A stretch of 64,000 nt of DNA from Dictyobacter vulcani. Lineage in GTDB: Bacteria; Chloroflexota; Ktedonobacteria; Ktedonobacterales; Ktedonobacteraceae. Where the stretch lies: the NCBI RefSeq assembly GCF_008974265.1, contig NZ_BKZW01000001.1, positions 1,116,001 through 1,180,000 of the forward strand, read 5' to 3'. How positions within the stretch are numbered: position 1 is the stretch's first letter; each line of letters begins with the position of its first letter. The notes under the pieces are model-generated. The model did not search any database, was not told the origin of the DNA, and saw nothing but the letters and a program-made list of their open reading frames with translations. Below are positions 26,793 through 34,255 of the stretch, one piece after another. The position numbers were made by a program, and so were the translations under genes.

Positions 26793-28040
26793 ATGATTAG
26801 CGTTGAAGAAGCACTCTCACGTATCCTGGCGGAAATTAAAGCCTTGCCCACGGTACGCGTTCCTCTGGCAGAGGCGGCTGGACGTGTCCTGGCGGAAGAA
26901 GTGGTAGCGCAAGAAGATATTCCTCCATTCGATAATTCTGCGATGGATGGCTTTGCTTTACTGAGTACAGATAGTAAACCTCAGGGCGATCAGCCGCCAC
27001 ATTTACGCGTAACGGGCGCGGTAGCCGCTGGCTATGTTGCTGACCATGCGGTAGAAGCAGGTACCGCCATGCGTATCATGACAGGGGCACCAGTTCCTCC
27101 AGGTGCAGATACCGTGATCCAGGTAGAGCTAACGCGTCATGGCGGTCCCGAGAGCGACTGGGTTGAGATTCTGCAAGAGGTAAAACCTGGTAATAATATT
27201 CGTCCTGCAGGCGAAGATATGCGCTGTGGCCAGAAGATTTTACCGCGTGGAACCGAACTGGGTGCATGGGAGATTGGTATACTGGCAACACTGGGCTGGG
27301 CAACTGTCCCGGTTGTGCGTCAGGCACGGGTAGCTATTCTCGGAACTGGCGATGAGATCATTGAGATTGATCAACCACTGGCTCCGGGTAAGATTCGCAA
27401 TAGCAATAGTTATCTTTTAGAAGCCACTGTTCGACGAGCGGGAGCGCTGCCAGAACGCCTGGGGGTAGCCCGCGATACGGTTGAAAGTCTCCGTGAGAAG
27501 TTTGCTCAGGCCATGACCTATGATCTCATCCTGACCTCAGGCGGAGTCTCGGTAGGAGATTTTGATCTGGTAAAAGATATTATGGCGGAACAGGGTCAGG
27601 TCAATTTCTGGCGTATCAATATGCGACCAGGAAAGCCAGTAGCCTTTGGTCACATTGGCGGCGTGCCTCTGGTAGGACTGCCAGGCAATCCAGTCTCCAG
27701 TGCAGTCACATTTGAACTTTTTGCTCGACCAGTGATTCGCAAGCTCCAGGGCCACGCTGCTGTCTTTAAGCCTCAGGTAGAGGTAGTCGTGGAAGATGGT
27801 ATCCAGGAGCGAGCACAGCGACGACACTATGTACGCGCACACGTGAGGTGGCAAAACGGCAAATTCGTAGCCCGCACGACTGGTAACCAGGGATCCCACA
27901 TGCTTACGTCACTCTTACAAGCCAATGCGCTGGTCATCGTCCCAGAAGGCGGTCCTGAAGTCCCACCAGGCACAATGCTTAAAGCAATCATGCTCGACTG
28001 GCCTGAGGATACACAGGAAGAAGCGCTGGCCAGCTCATAG
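26793..28040 (+). CDS. moeA: Molybdopterin molybdenumtransferase MoeA
   Basis: Inserts molybdenum into adenylated molybdopterin, the last step of molybdenum-cofactor synthesis. The 415 residues include the MoeA N-terminal hallmark DIPPFDNSAMDGFAL (about 48-62), RIMTGAPVPPGADTVIQVE, the MoCF domain GTGDEI and SGGVSVGDFDLVKD (about 249-262), and GLPGNPVSSAVTFELF, then the C-terminal beta domain with NQGSHMLTSLLQANAL. All usual domains are present. AAGGAGG lies about nine bases before the ATG. No other cofactor genes are adjacent, and no molybdenum enzyme is in the window. It follows the tRNA-Glu terminator. Confidence 0.97.
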   Translation: MISVEEALSRILAEIKALPTVRVPLAEAAGRVLAEEVVAQEDIPPFDNSAMDGFALLSTDSKPQGDQPPHLRVTGAVAAGYVADHAVEAGTAMRIMTGAPVPPGADTVIQVELTRHGGPESDWVEILQEVKPGNNIRPAGEDMRCGQKILPRGTELGAWEIGILATLGWATVPVVRQARVAILGTGDEIIEIDQPLAPGKIRNSNSYLLEATVRRAGALPERLGVARDTVESLREKFAQAMTYDLILTSGGVSVGDFDLVKDIMAEQGQVNFWRINMRPGKPVAFGHIGGVPLVGLPGNPVSSAVTFELFARPVIRKLQGHAAVFKPQVEVVVEDGIQERAQRRHYVRAHVRWQNGKFVARTTGNQGSHMLTSLLQANALVIVPEGGPEVPPGTMLKAIMLDWPEDTQEEALASS

Positions 28041-28077
28041 AGCCACCTACGATATTACCTCTACCTGTAAGCAAGAT

Positions 28078-29163
28078 TCAAGAGATAGAAGAGCTTCTTC
28101 GGATGTCTACTCTATCTCTGAGGATCTGCGAACCTTTATCAGCCAGTCGATAGCGGAGCTTATCGCGGGATAGTCCTAATAATTGGGCTGCATGAACCTG
28201 ATTGCCACCGCTACGTTTGAGAGCCTCCTGGATAAAGGTCTGTTCGATTGTGCCCAGCAACGCAGGCAGGTTAATACCATTATCGGGAAACTGCAGTTTC
28301 TGCAAAATTTCGCTGACCTGTTGAGCCGGATTTGGCGGCACTGGCATCGCACGCTGGATATCTGCTGGTTGAATTATATGATCAGTACAAAAGATACTAC
28401 AGCGTTCCAACACATTTTGTAGCTCGCGCACATTACCCGGCCAGTTATAACGCAGCAGCAATTCCAGCGCTTCATCACTCATACGCAACTGCCTACCACG
28501 CCAGGCTCCTTCACGCTGTAGGAAGTACTCAATCAGCAGTGGAATATCCTCGCGTCGCTCGCGCAGTGGGGGCATTACAATGGGAAAAACACAGAGGCGA
28601 TAGAATAAATCATCACGAAATGTTTTGTGGGCAACAGCAGATTGCAAATCACTATTGGTAGCTGAAATGATGCGTAATTTAACGTGCAACTCTTTCGTTC
28701 CGCCAACACGTCGAAAGCTGCGTGTCTCCAGGAAGCGCAGCAACTTTGATTGCAAGACCAGCGGCATGGAACCAATCTCGTCCAGAAAAAGCGTACCGCG
28801 ATGGGCACGAGTCAGTAAACCATCACGAGTGACTTTCGCGTCGGTGAAAGCGCCCGCCTCTACGCCAAACAGTTCGGTCTCTAACAAGGTCTCAGGAATT
28901 GCAGCGCAATTGATCGGAACAAAAAGTCCACCAGAAGACGATGCACAGCCCAATTCGTGAATGGCACGGGCAAGAACATCTTTCCCGGTACCACTCTCCC
29001 CCTGAATCAAGACAGTAGATCCGGGATAGGAAGCAATCTGGCGCGCCGCTGCAATCACATTCAGCAACGGTTGACTATGTCCAATCAGCATGCCCTCGAT
29101 TGGATCATCAGATGTCAGCGTCGTTACCCCATGAGCAAGCTGATTCTTTTCTATTGGTATCAC
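28078..29163 (-). CDS. AAA+ Fis-type (sigma-54 enhancer-binding-like) regulator
   Basis: A 361-residue protein with a short N-terminus, an AAA+ domain (about 22-265) and a C-terminal Fis helix-turn-helix (about 304-343). Seen: Walker A GESGTGKD (55-62), Walker B LFLDEIG (125-131), the arginine-rich FRDDLFYRL, and YNWPGNVRELQN. The sigma-54 contact loop reads GAFTDA (104-109) instead of GAFTGA. There is no receiver, PAS or GAF input domain. The start is GTG at 29163 with GGAGGGG five bases upstream. The variant loop raises doubt that it works with sigma-54. It lies 43 bases downstream of the DUF4388 gene on the same strand and may be its operon partner. Confidence 0.9.
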   Translation of the reverse strand: MIPIEKNQLAHGVTTLTSDDPIEGMLIGHSQPLLNVIAAARQIASYPGSTVLIQGESGTGKDVLARAIHELGCASSSGGLFVPINCAAIPETLLETELFGVEAGAFTDAKVTRDGLLTRAHRGTLFLDEIGSMPLVLQSKLLRFLETRSFRRVGGTKELHVKLRIISATNSDLQSAVAHKTFRDDLFYRLCVFPIVMPPLRERREDIPLLIEYFLQREGAWRGRQLRMSDEALELLLRYNWPGNVRELQNVLERCSIFCTDHIIQPADIQRAMPVPPNPAQQVSEILQKLQFPDNGINLPALLGTIEQTFIQEALKRSGGNQVHAAQLLGLSRDKLRYRLADKGSQILRDRVDIRRSSSIS

Positions 29164-29206
29164 AACAACCCCTCCACATAACCTGGACCATTCAAGTTAA
29201 AAAATG

Positions 29207-30745
29207 CTACATGCCAGCCTGATATCCGTTTGCGGCTGGCGCATAGTTGCCATTGGGATCATAAGAGAGTGGACCGCTAGACTGTAATGGTTGCATTGGC
29301 TGTGGCGTTGTCACCCATCCTCTTCCAGGCACAAAAGTCGCTCCATTTCCTCCATTCCCCCATTGGGATTCTGTTTCTACGCTGTTCCTACCCATAGGAC
29401 CGTATGAAGGCGGGACTGCAACATCGGATCCAGGGACAGCCGGTAGAGAGGCTGACCACGGCGAAGCAGCCGCAGAAGCGTAGCCTGGGGCAACGTAGCC
29501 ATTCCCCAGTCCAGAGGCGACCAGTTCACGTGCAACAGGTGAGGGCTCAGAGGGTGGATTCTCATCAAGCAAAGAAGTTGTAATCAGTCCTTCCGCAATC
29601 AATTCACCAACAATAGGACATACAATCTCTGGCACGGAACCGAGTTCCTGACAGATGGTTATAAGCGACGTGCGACCATCTACGCGGGTTAACACACACC
29701 ATTGATCGGGAGTCACTTGTACCTGTGGGTTTTGATCGCGATACGCAGAAAGATCTTGCGGCAATAACACCATTTCTGGTTGCATAAAAGATGTGTCTAT
29801 ACGCCTGGGAGGCTCGGGATTCATCACTGGCACTGGCTGTAGTGACGGCGCACCGGCCTGCTCATTGGCATCACTATTGCCAAATAAAGATGGGAAACCT
29901 GAGTCGGTCTGGGCTGGTGCTACATCAGCAAACGCAGAAGAAATATCCGCAAATCCAGCCACATCAGCGAAGGATGGCATTTCAGGCTCTTCCTTAACTA
30001 CCGGTGTCAGAGACTCCGTAGATGGGAATGATGTTGCAAAGGATGATGCGGCAAACGATGAATCATCCAAAAATTGTGAGGCGCTCATCAAGGTTGGCAC
30101 CCTGGCAACATCAGGTGAAGGGGTGGAAGGGGTCAACGGCGTCATCGGTACCTGTGGTTGTGGATTGCCTGGTGTCTGCATGGGAGGAACTGGCTGTACA
30201 GGCAAGACCGGTGTAGCGGCAATGGATGTATAAACTGCCGGGGTAACATTCGGGGAGGCTGAAGCCATGGCATTAGCAGCTGTGGCAGATTCCAGCAGCG
30301 ATGAAATCGACATTGAGACGAGCAGACGCTCTGTGGGTGCGTCGCTACTTTCATCAAAATAAATTTCACCGGTACTCCAAATCAGGAGAACCTTAAACAC
30401 TTCGATGGTTTTGTTGATGGTCCAGGATCGTAATTCATCCCGGTTGACATAGCGTTGCTCGATTAAAGCTCGTGCAGCCTGGGATTCACTAAGTGCGGGA
30501 TCAGTCAGGATACGCGCTGCCTGTTGGAATGTCGCTTGCGAAATAATACCATCTTGTAAGAGGCGTTCACCAAAAGTTGCATTTGTACGCAGCGGCCCGA
30601 CACACAATAGGCGACCATCGCGGATATAGAACTCAATCCATTGCGCGCCTTGTCGAATTGTTAGCAGACCGGTCTTCTCATGTCCTTCAATGCGTTGCAA
30701 CACATTGGCTAAACTGAATTGCTCTAATGTACCTATCAGTGACAC
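29207..30745 (-). CDS. DUF4388 (PATAN-like) signalling protein with long low-complexity linker
   Basis: A 512-residue protein. The first 150 residues form a DUF4388 domain: MSLIGTLEQFSLANVLQRIE, GLLTIRQGAQWIEFYIRDGRLLCVG, FGERLLQDGIISQ, and VFKVLLIWSTGEIYFDE. A Pro/Ser/Ala-rich linker follows (about 155-335), then a second, shorter related module (about 340-395, TPDQWCVLTRVDGRTSLITICQELG). A Gly/Asn/Pro-rich tail completes the protein. DUF4388 proteins accompany Roadblock and MglA-type GTPase signalling; such genes lie at 43709-45221. The start is GTG with a weak site. Function in the cell is inferred only from these associations. Confidence 0.82.
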   Translation of the reverse strand: MSLIGTLEQFSLANVLQRIEGHEKTGLLTIRQGAQWIEFYIRDGRLLCVGPLRTNATFGERLLQDGIISQATFQQAARILTDPALSESQAARALIEQRYVNRDELRSWTINKTIEVFKVLLIWSTGEIYFDESSDAPTERLLVSMSISSLLESATAANAMASASPNVTPAVYTSIAATPVLPVQPVPPMQTPGNPQPQVPMTPLTPSTPSPDVARVPTLMSASQFLDDSSFAASSFATSFPSTESLTPVVKEEPEMPSFADVAGFADISSAFADVAPAQTDSGFPSLFGNSDANEQAGAPSLQPVPVMNPEPPRRIDTSFMQPEMVLLPQDLSAYRDQNPQVQVTPDQWCVLTRVDGRTSLITICQELGSVPEIVCPIVGELIAEGLITTSLLDENPPSEPSPVARELVASGLGNGYVAPGYASAAASPWSASLPAVPGSDVAVPPSYGPMGRNSVETESQWGNGGNGATFVPGRGWVTTPQPMQPLQSSGPLSYDPNGNYAPAANGYQAGM

Positions 30746-31008
30746 AATACTTCACCGTCCGTCCAGAAAACGACTCTCATCTTACTATGCTTCCACTGGC
30801 TCATATACTAAATTTTATTTTGGGATGCATAGCCTGTAGCGCATGAGAGCCAACTACTACTTTTCATATTACATATCCATCTGTGTGCACAGAGTAGATT
30901 CTACAAAAGCACCGTGAGATTGGCTGACAATATGGATAACGGCCAGATACAGCAGAGGCAGGCACGATATCCCTGGCACGTGTGGGGCAAAAGCTCGTAA
31001 AGACAAAT

Positions 31009-31039
31009 CTAGAGCAGATGTATATACTATCTGCTCTAG
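31009..31039 (-). terminator. Terminator of tRNA-Ser
   Basis: CTAGAGCAGAT pairs perfectly with ATCTGCTCTAG around a nine-base loop, two bases past the 3' end of the tRNA on the minus strand. A T-rich stretch follows. Confidence 0.8.
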
Positions 31040-31041
31040 GG

Positions 31042-31125
31042 CGGAAGGAGAGGGATTCGAACCCCCGGGGCTCATCACCCAGCTGTTTTCAAGACAGCCG
31101 CAATCGTCCACTCTGCCATCCTTCC
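31042..31125 (-). tRNA. tRNA-Ser (anticodon UGA)
   Basis: Class II tRNA. Acceptor GGAAGGA/TCCTTCC with the serine-type discriminator G; anticodon arm GCTGT-CTTGAAA-ACAGC giving anticodon TGA; long variable arm with GGG/CCC stem; T arm GGGGG-TTCGAAT-CCCTC. It lies downstream of serS on the same strand, so the enzyme and one of its tRNAs are neighbours. Confidence 0.95.
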
Positions 31126-31377
31126 GCAGATAATATATCACAACCATGTCTACTTGTGAAGGGGTTTTTTTACGAATTTTAGAAATTTTTGGAATTTTTA
31201 GAATATTCCTAAAAATTGCCGCCCCTTGCCTGATCTGATGCCTCCAGAAACGTTTCCAACCTGCCCTGGGAATACTGGTCGTGCTCCTGGCACCTCCTGC
31301 TTTTGTAACTAACACATGCCTTTATAGTAAAATAAAACACTATACTCTAACATAAAATAGTGCGTTCTCATTAATTA

Positions 31378-32658
31378 CTACGAAGAAGGAACTATTATAG
31401 ATGCACCGATATAAGGACGTAATACTTTTGGGATAACAACCGACCCATCTGCCTGTTGATAGGTTTCCAGGATCGCTGCCATGGTTCTGCCAACCGCCAG
31501 ACCTGATCCATTCAAAGTGTGGACATAACTGGTCCGAGCATGAGGGCTACGACGATATTTGATATTGGCTCGTCGGGACTGAAAGGTCTCACAGTTACTT
31601 ATAGAGGAAACTTCCAGATAGTCTTTGATGCCTGGCATCCAGACTTCAAGGTCATAGGTTTTTGCGGCGGCAAATGGTAAATGTGCAGTATTAAGCGTCA
31701 CAACACGATACGGCAGTTCTAGCAATTGTAGGATAGCTTCTGCATGCTGCACCATGTTCATCAATTCAGTGTAAGATTTTTCCGGCTCAGTATATTGAAA
31801 AAGTTCAACTTTGTTAAACTGGTGTAGACGTAGCAGGCCTCGTGTATGCCGTGAAGCGGAACCAACTTCGCGGCGAAAAGCTGTTGTCCAGGCGACATAA
31901 CGCAAAGGTAAATGCTCGCATGGCAGAATAGTATTGTTATGCATTCCCACCAGTGGGACTTCAGCAGTCGGATTGAGGTAGAGCGCATCTTCGGTACAGC
32001 TGTAAGCCTGATCTTCAAACTTGGGTAGCTGCCCGGCTCCGACCATCACTGAGTGCCGCACCAATTGTGGTGGCATGATCTCGGTATAGCCATGCTCACG
32101 CGTATGCACATCCAGCATCAGTGAGATCAAAGCGCGTTCAAGCCGAGCGCCAGCACCTTTTAAAACGACGAAACGGCTACCAGCGATTCGCGCTCCCATG
32201 TCTGCATCAATAATATTCAGTCGTTCGCCCAGTTCCCAATGTGGAAGTGGCTCAAAATGCATTTGGCGGGGGTCAATCCGCTCGCCCCACTGCAGCATAA
32301 CATTATCCTGATCTCTGGCGTTACCAACAGGAACGCTTTCATGAGGCAGGTTAGGAATCATCTGCAGTAGCAATTGTAAACGTGTATCCAGGTCGGCTCC
32401 CTGCAACTCAAGCGCGCTAATCTCCTCACCAAGAGCTTTAATCTGGCTATTCACATCTACACGTTGTTCTGGCGGCAAGGTACGTACGGCCTCTTTGTGT
32501 CTCTTTAAGGCTGCATACAATTCTTCCCGCTGCGTGATGAGCTTTCGACGCCGCTCATCTAAACGCAGTATCTCATCTATATCGCGTACCTCAGCACGCT
32601 TTTGTAGCGCATCGCGGACAATGCCGGGATGCTGATAAATAAAATCCAGGCTCAACAT
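31378..32658 (-). CDS. serS: Seryl-tRNA synthetase
   Basis: Charges tRNA-Ser with serine using ATP. The 426-residue class II synthetase begins with MLSLDFIYQHPGIVRDALQKRAE and the long N-terminal antiparallel coiled-coil arm (about 28-105) that grips the tRNA variable arm. The catalytic core follows: FVVLKGAGARLERAL, PPQLVRHSVMVGAGQLPKF, motif 2 TTAFRREVGSASRHTRGLLRLHQFNKVELF, and motif 3 NGSGLAVGRTMAAILETYQ. The ATG at 32658 fits the family's N-terminus; the longer reading has no support. No ribosome site exists, but an extended -10 element ends five bases before the ATG, suggesting a leaderless message. Its substrate tRNA-Ser(UGA) lies about 250 bases downstream. Confidence 0.97.
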   Translation of the reverse strand: MLSLDFIYQHPGIVRDALQKRAEVRDIDEILRLDERRRKLITQREELYAALKRHKEAVRTLPPEQRVDVNSQIKALGEEISALELQGADLDTRLQLLLQMIPNLPHESVPVGNARDQDNVMLQWGERIDPRQMHFEPLPHWELGERLNIIDADMGARIAGSRFVVLKGAGARLERALISLMLDVHTREHGYTEIMPPQLVRHSVMVGAGQLPKFEDQAYSCTEDALYLNPTAEVPLVGMHNNTILPCEHLPLRYVAWTTAFRREVGSASRHTRGLLRLHQFNKVELFQYTEPEKSYTELMNMVQHAEAILQLLELPYRVVTLNTAHLPFAAAKTYDLEVWMPGIKDYLEVSSISNCETFQSRRANIKYRRSPHARTSYVHTLNGSGLAVGRTMAAILETYQQADGSVVIPKVLRPYIGASIIVPSS

Positions 32659-32663
32659 ATATT

Positions 32664-32672
32664 TTAGTATAG
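32664..32672 (-). promoter_or_regulatory. Extended -10 promoter placed for leaderless serS
   Basis: On the minus strand, TG-C-TATACT is followed by AAAAT and then the serS ATG. Transcription from this element would begin at or within a base or two of the start codon. No consensus -35 is seen. Confidence 0.5.
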
Positions 32673-32808
32673 CATAAGACGCACGATTTATCCGTTTTCT
32701 GGTACTGCTTGAGCTATGAAAGGCTATTTTGTTTGCAGCCAACCTTTTTGCGGGCATACAATGACCATAACACATCGATTTTGCACTGATGAGAAGAGGA
32801 TAATCTGC

Positions 32809-33633
32809 ATGAGCCAATCTGTACAATTACTTTGCTCAACCGGAGTTTTCAGTCGCTATCCTGACCTTACTGGCTATAGTGCTATTATTAAATATGGTCC
32901 TCTACTAAATGCCGATGGCTTTGAGGTAATGTTCTATCCTTCCTGGTATACACATATTGAAGAGATTGCGACAGCCCTTACTCGTACCGGACTACGCTTT
33001 CCAGCGATGCATACAGAAAAAGCTATCGGTACGGCATTGGGTCAACCAGATCCTGTGGAGCGTGAGCGTGGAGTAAAGTTACTGGCCGAAAACTGCCGAC
33101 TGGCCAGCCTGCTGGGCTGTAAAGTCCTGGTTTTGCATCTATGGAACTGGCCCGAGCTTGATGATCAACTGGACAATAATTTGTCGCTCCTGCCACAATG
33201 CTATGATGTCGCGGAAAGCTATGGCATCGAGTTGGCACTGGAGAGTATTCCTGGTCGCCATTTTGATCCTTTGACCAATCTGCATCGCGCGCTCAAACAT
33301 GAGCCACGCAGTCATTTTGGGCTGGATACTGAATTCCTGGCAAATTATGATCAGCTTGACGCCGTTTTTGAGACCCCCTGGCTATGGCAGAACGAGCGCA
33401 CGAACCATGTGCATATCAAAGACTCCAACGGACAACCATTCGTGGATGGGAAACGCCGCTATCTGCATCCAGGTGAAGGCCATATTGACTTTGAGCGCTT
33501 TTTCAGTCGGCTCCAGGCGCAAGGTTTTAGCGGCAACATCAGTCTGGAATCACCCGCTATCACCATAGACAACGAAGTACATATCCAACAACTCCACGAC
33601 AGTCTCGATCAGATCCGCCAGCACCTGTGGTAA
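32809..33633 (+). CDS. Sugar phosphate isomerase/epimerase-like TIM-barrel protein
   Basis: A 274-residue TIM barrel of the xylose-isomerase-like (AP endonuclease 2) superfamily. Expected metal ligands are in the usual strand ends: CKVLVLHLWNW, IELALESIPGR (Glu), HFGLDTEFLANYDQLD (Asp), TNHVHIKDSNG (His-x-His-x-x-Asp), HPGEGHIDFERFF, and GNISLESPA (Glu). These suggest a metal-dependent isomerase or epimerase acting on a sugar or cyclitol; the substrate is unknown. The ATG at 32809 has AGAAGAGGA about eight bases upstream. An earlier start at 32716 would run into the divergent serS promoter. A palindromic element sits 51 bases after the stop. Confidence 0.82.
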   Translation: MSQSVQLLCSTGVFSRYPDLTGYSAIIKYGPLLNADGFEVMFYPSWYTHIEEIATALTRTGLRFPAMHTEKAIGTALGQPDPVERERGVKLLAENCRLASLLGCKVLVLHLWNWPELDDQLDNNLSLLPQCYDVAESYGIELALESIPGRHFDPLTNLHRALKHEPRSHFGLDTEFLANYDQLDAVFETPWLWQNERTNHVHIKDSNGQPFVDGKRRYLHPGEGHIDFERFFSRLQAQGFSGNISLESPAITIDNEVHIQQLHDSLDQIRQHLW

Positions 33634-33674
33634 TCTCATTCTCAAAGCATACTGTTGCGAATCGACTCTTGCCA

Positions 33675-33825
33675 ATTCGCAACCAGGGCTTTCCAATTCT
33701 CGTTGCAAGCGGGGATGCAAGGGGCGGTCAGCCCCTTGCCGGAGCGCGAGGTGTCCTCGCATCTCCTCCCTCTTCTCCTGCCGAAGGCGGGACAAAAAGA
33801 GAATTGGAAAGCCCTGATTCGCAAC
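33675..33825. repeat. 9-bp target-site duplication of element copy B
   Basis: ATTCGCAAC at 33675-33683 is repeated exactly at 33817-33825, abutting both ends of the element. Confidence 0.88.
33684..33816. mobile_element. 133-bp MITE-like palindromic element, copy B
   Basis: Same length, same 18-bp inverted-repeat ends (33684-33701 and 33799-33816) and same internal hairpins as copy A. I count two substitutions: one in the first hairpin loop (GGCCA to GGTCA) and one in the third stem (CCCGCC to CCTGCC), which swaps a G-C pair for G-U. Both leave the fold intact. The element inserted into one arm of a pre-existing 11-bp hairpin, probably the terminator of the TIM-barrel gene. Confidence 0.92.
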
Positions 33826-33872
33826 AGCAAGGCTTGACTTTCGGCTAATGATCAGGTAATATTTTTTATGTT

Positions 33873-34052
33873 ATGAGAAATGAAATCATTTGCCGCGCCG
33901 AGCAAGATAAAATTGCTCAGTTTCTGGCTTACCACTACCCCTATCAAGCTATCACACATGTGCGCGCCGCATAAGCCTGGACATTTGCTTATGCGGTGGA
34001 AAGCAGTGCTGATGTCGTGAATGACGTACGCTCACTTCTCGGTGAGTTGTAG
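33873..34052 (+). pseudogene. Short frame interrupted by one stop codon
   Basis: From ATG at 33873 a frame encodes 33 residues to a TAA at 33972, then continues for 25 sense codons to a TAG at 34050. Composition on both sides looks protein-like (AEQDKIAQFLAYHYPYQ before, AVESSADVVNDVRSLLGEL after). It has no ribosome site and I do not recognise it. It may be the relic of a small gene. Confidence 0.25.
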
Positions 34053-34255
34053 GTTTTTTTCTCCTTTTCTGTACTCCTCTTCTACCTGATCAGTGAAGCT
34101 ACGCTGATTCTATCATCGTCCCTTCTTCCCTCTGCAGCCAAATGGCCAGGTTTTCTCCCCTACCCTGACGCTGTCTGCTGTATACCCAATCACTTCATGC
34201 AGTCCACATGATTTCCTCTGTGCGCTGCAACACTCGATCAGAAGGAAGATGCACG

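Larger units (their letters stand above)
33634..34255. other. Intergenic region with element copy B and a broken small frame
   Basis: Holds the 11-bp-arm hairpin that is interrupted by element B (arms 33652-33662 and 33817-33827), the element itself, and a 59-codon frame with an internal stop (33873-34052). The remainder is pyrimidine-rich on the plus strand without clear features. Confidence 0.45.

Noticed and set aside
30869..31315. 148-codon open frame on the minus strand
   Set aside because: It covers the whole tRNA-Ser(UGA) gene and its terminator.
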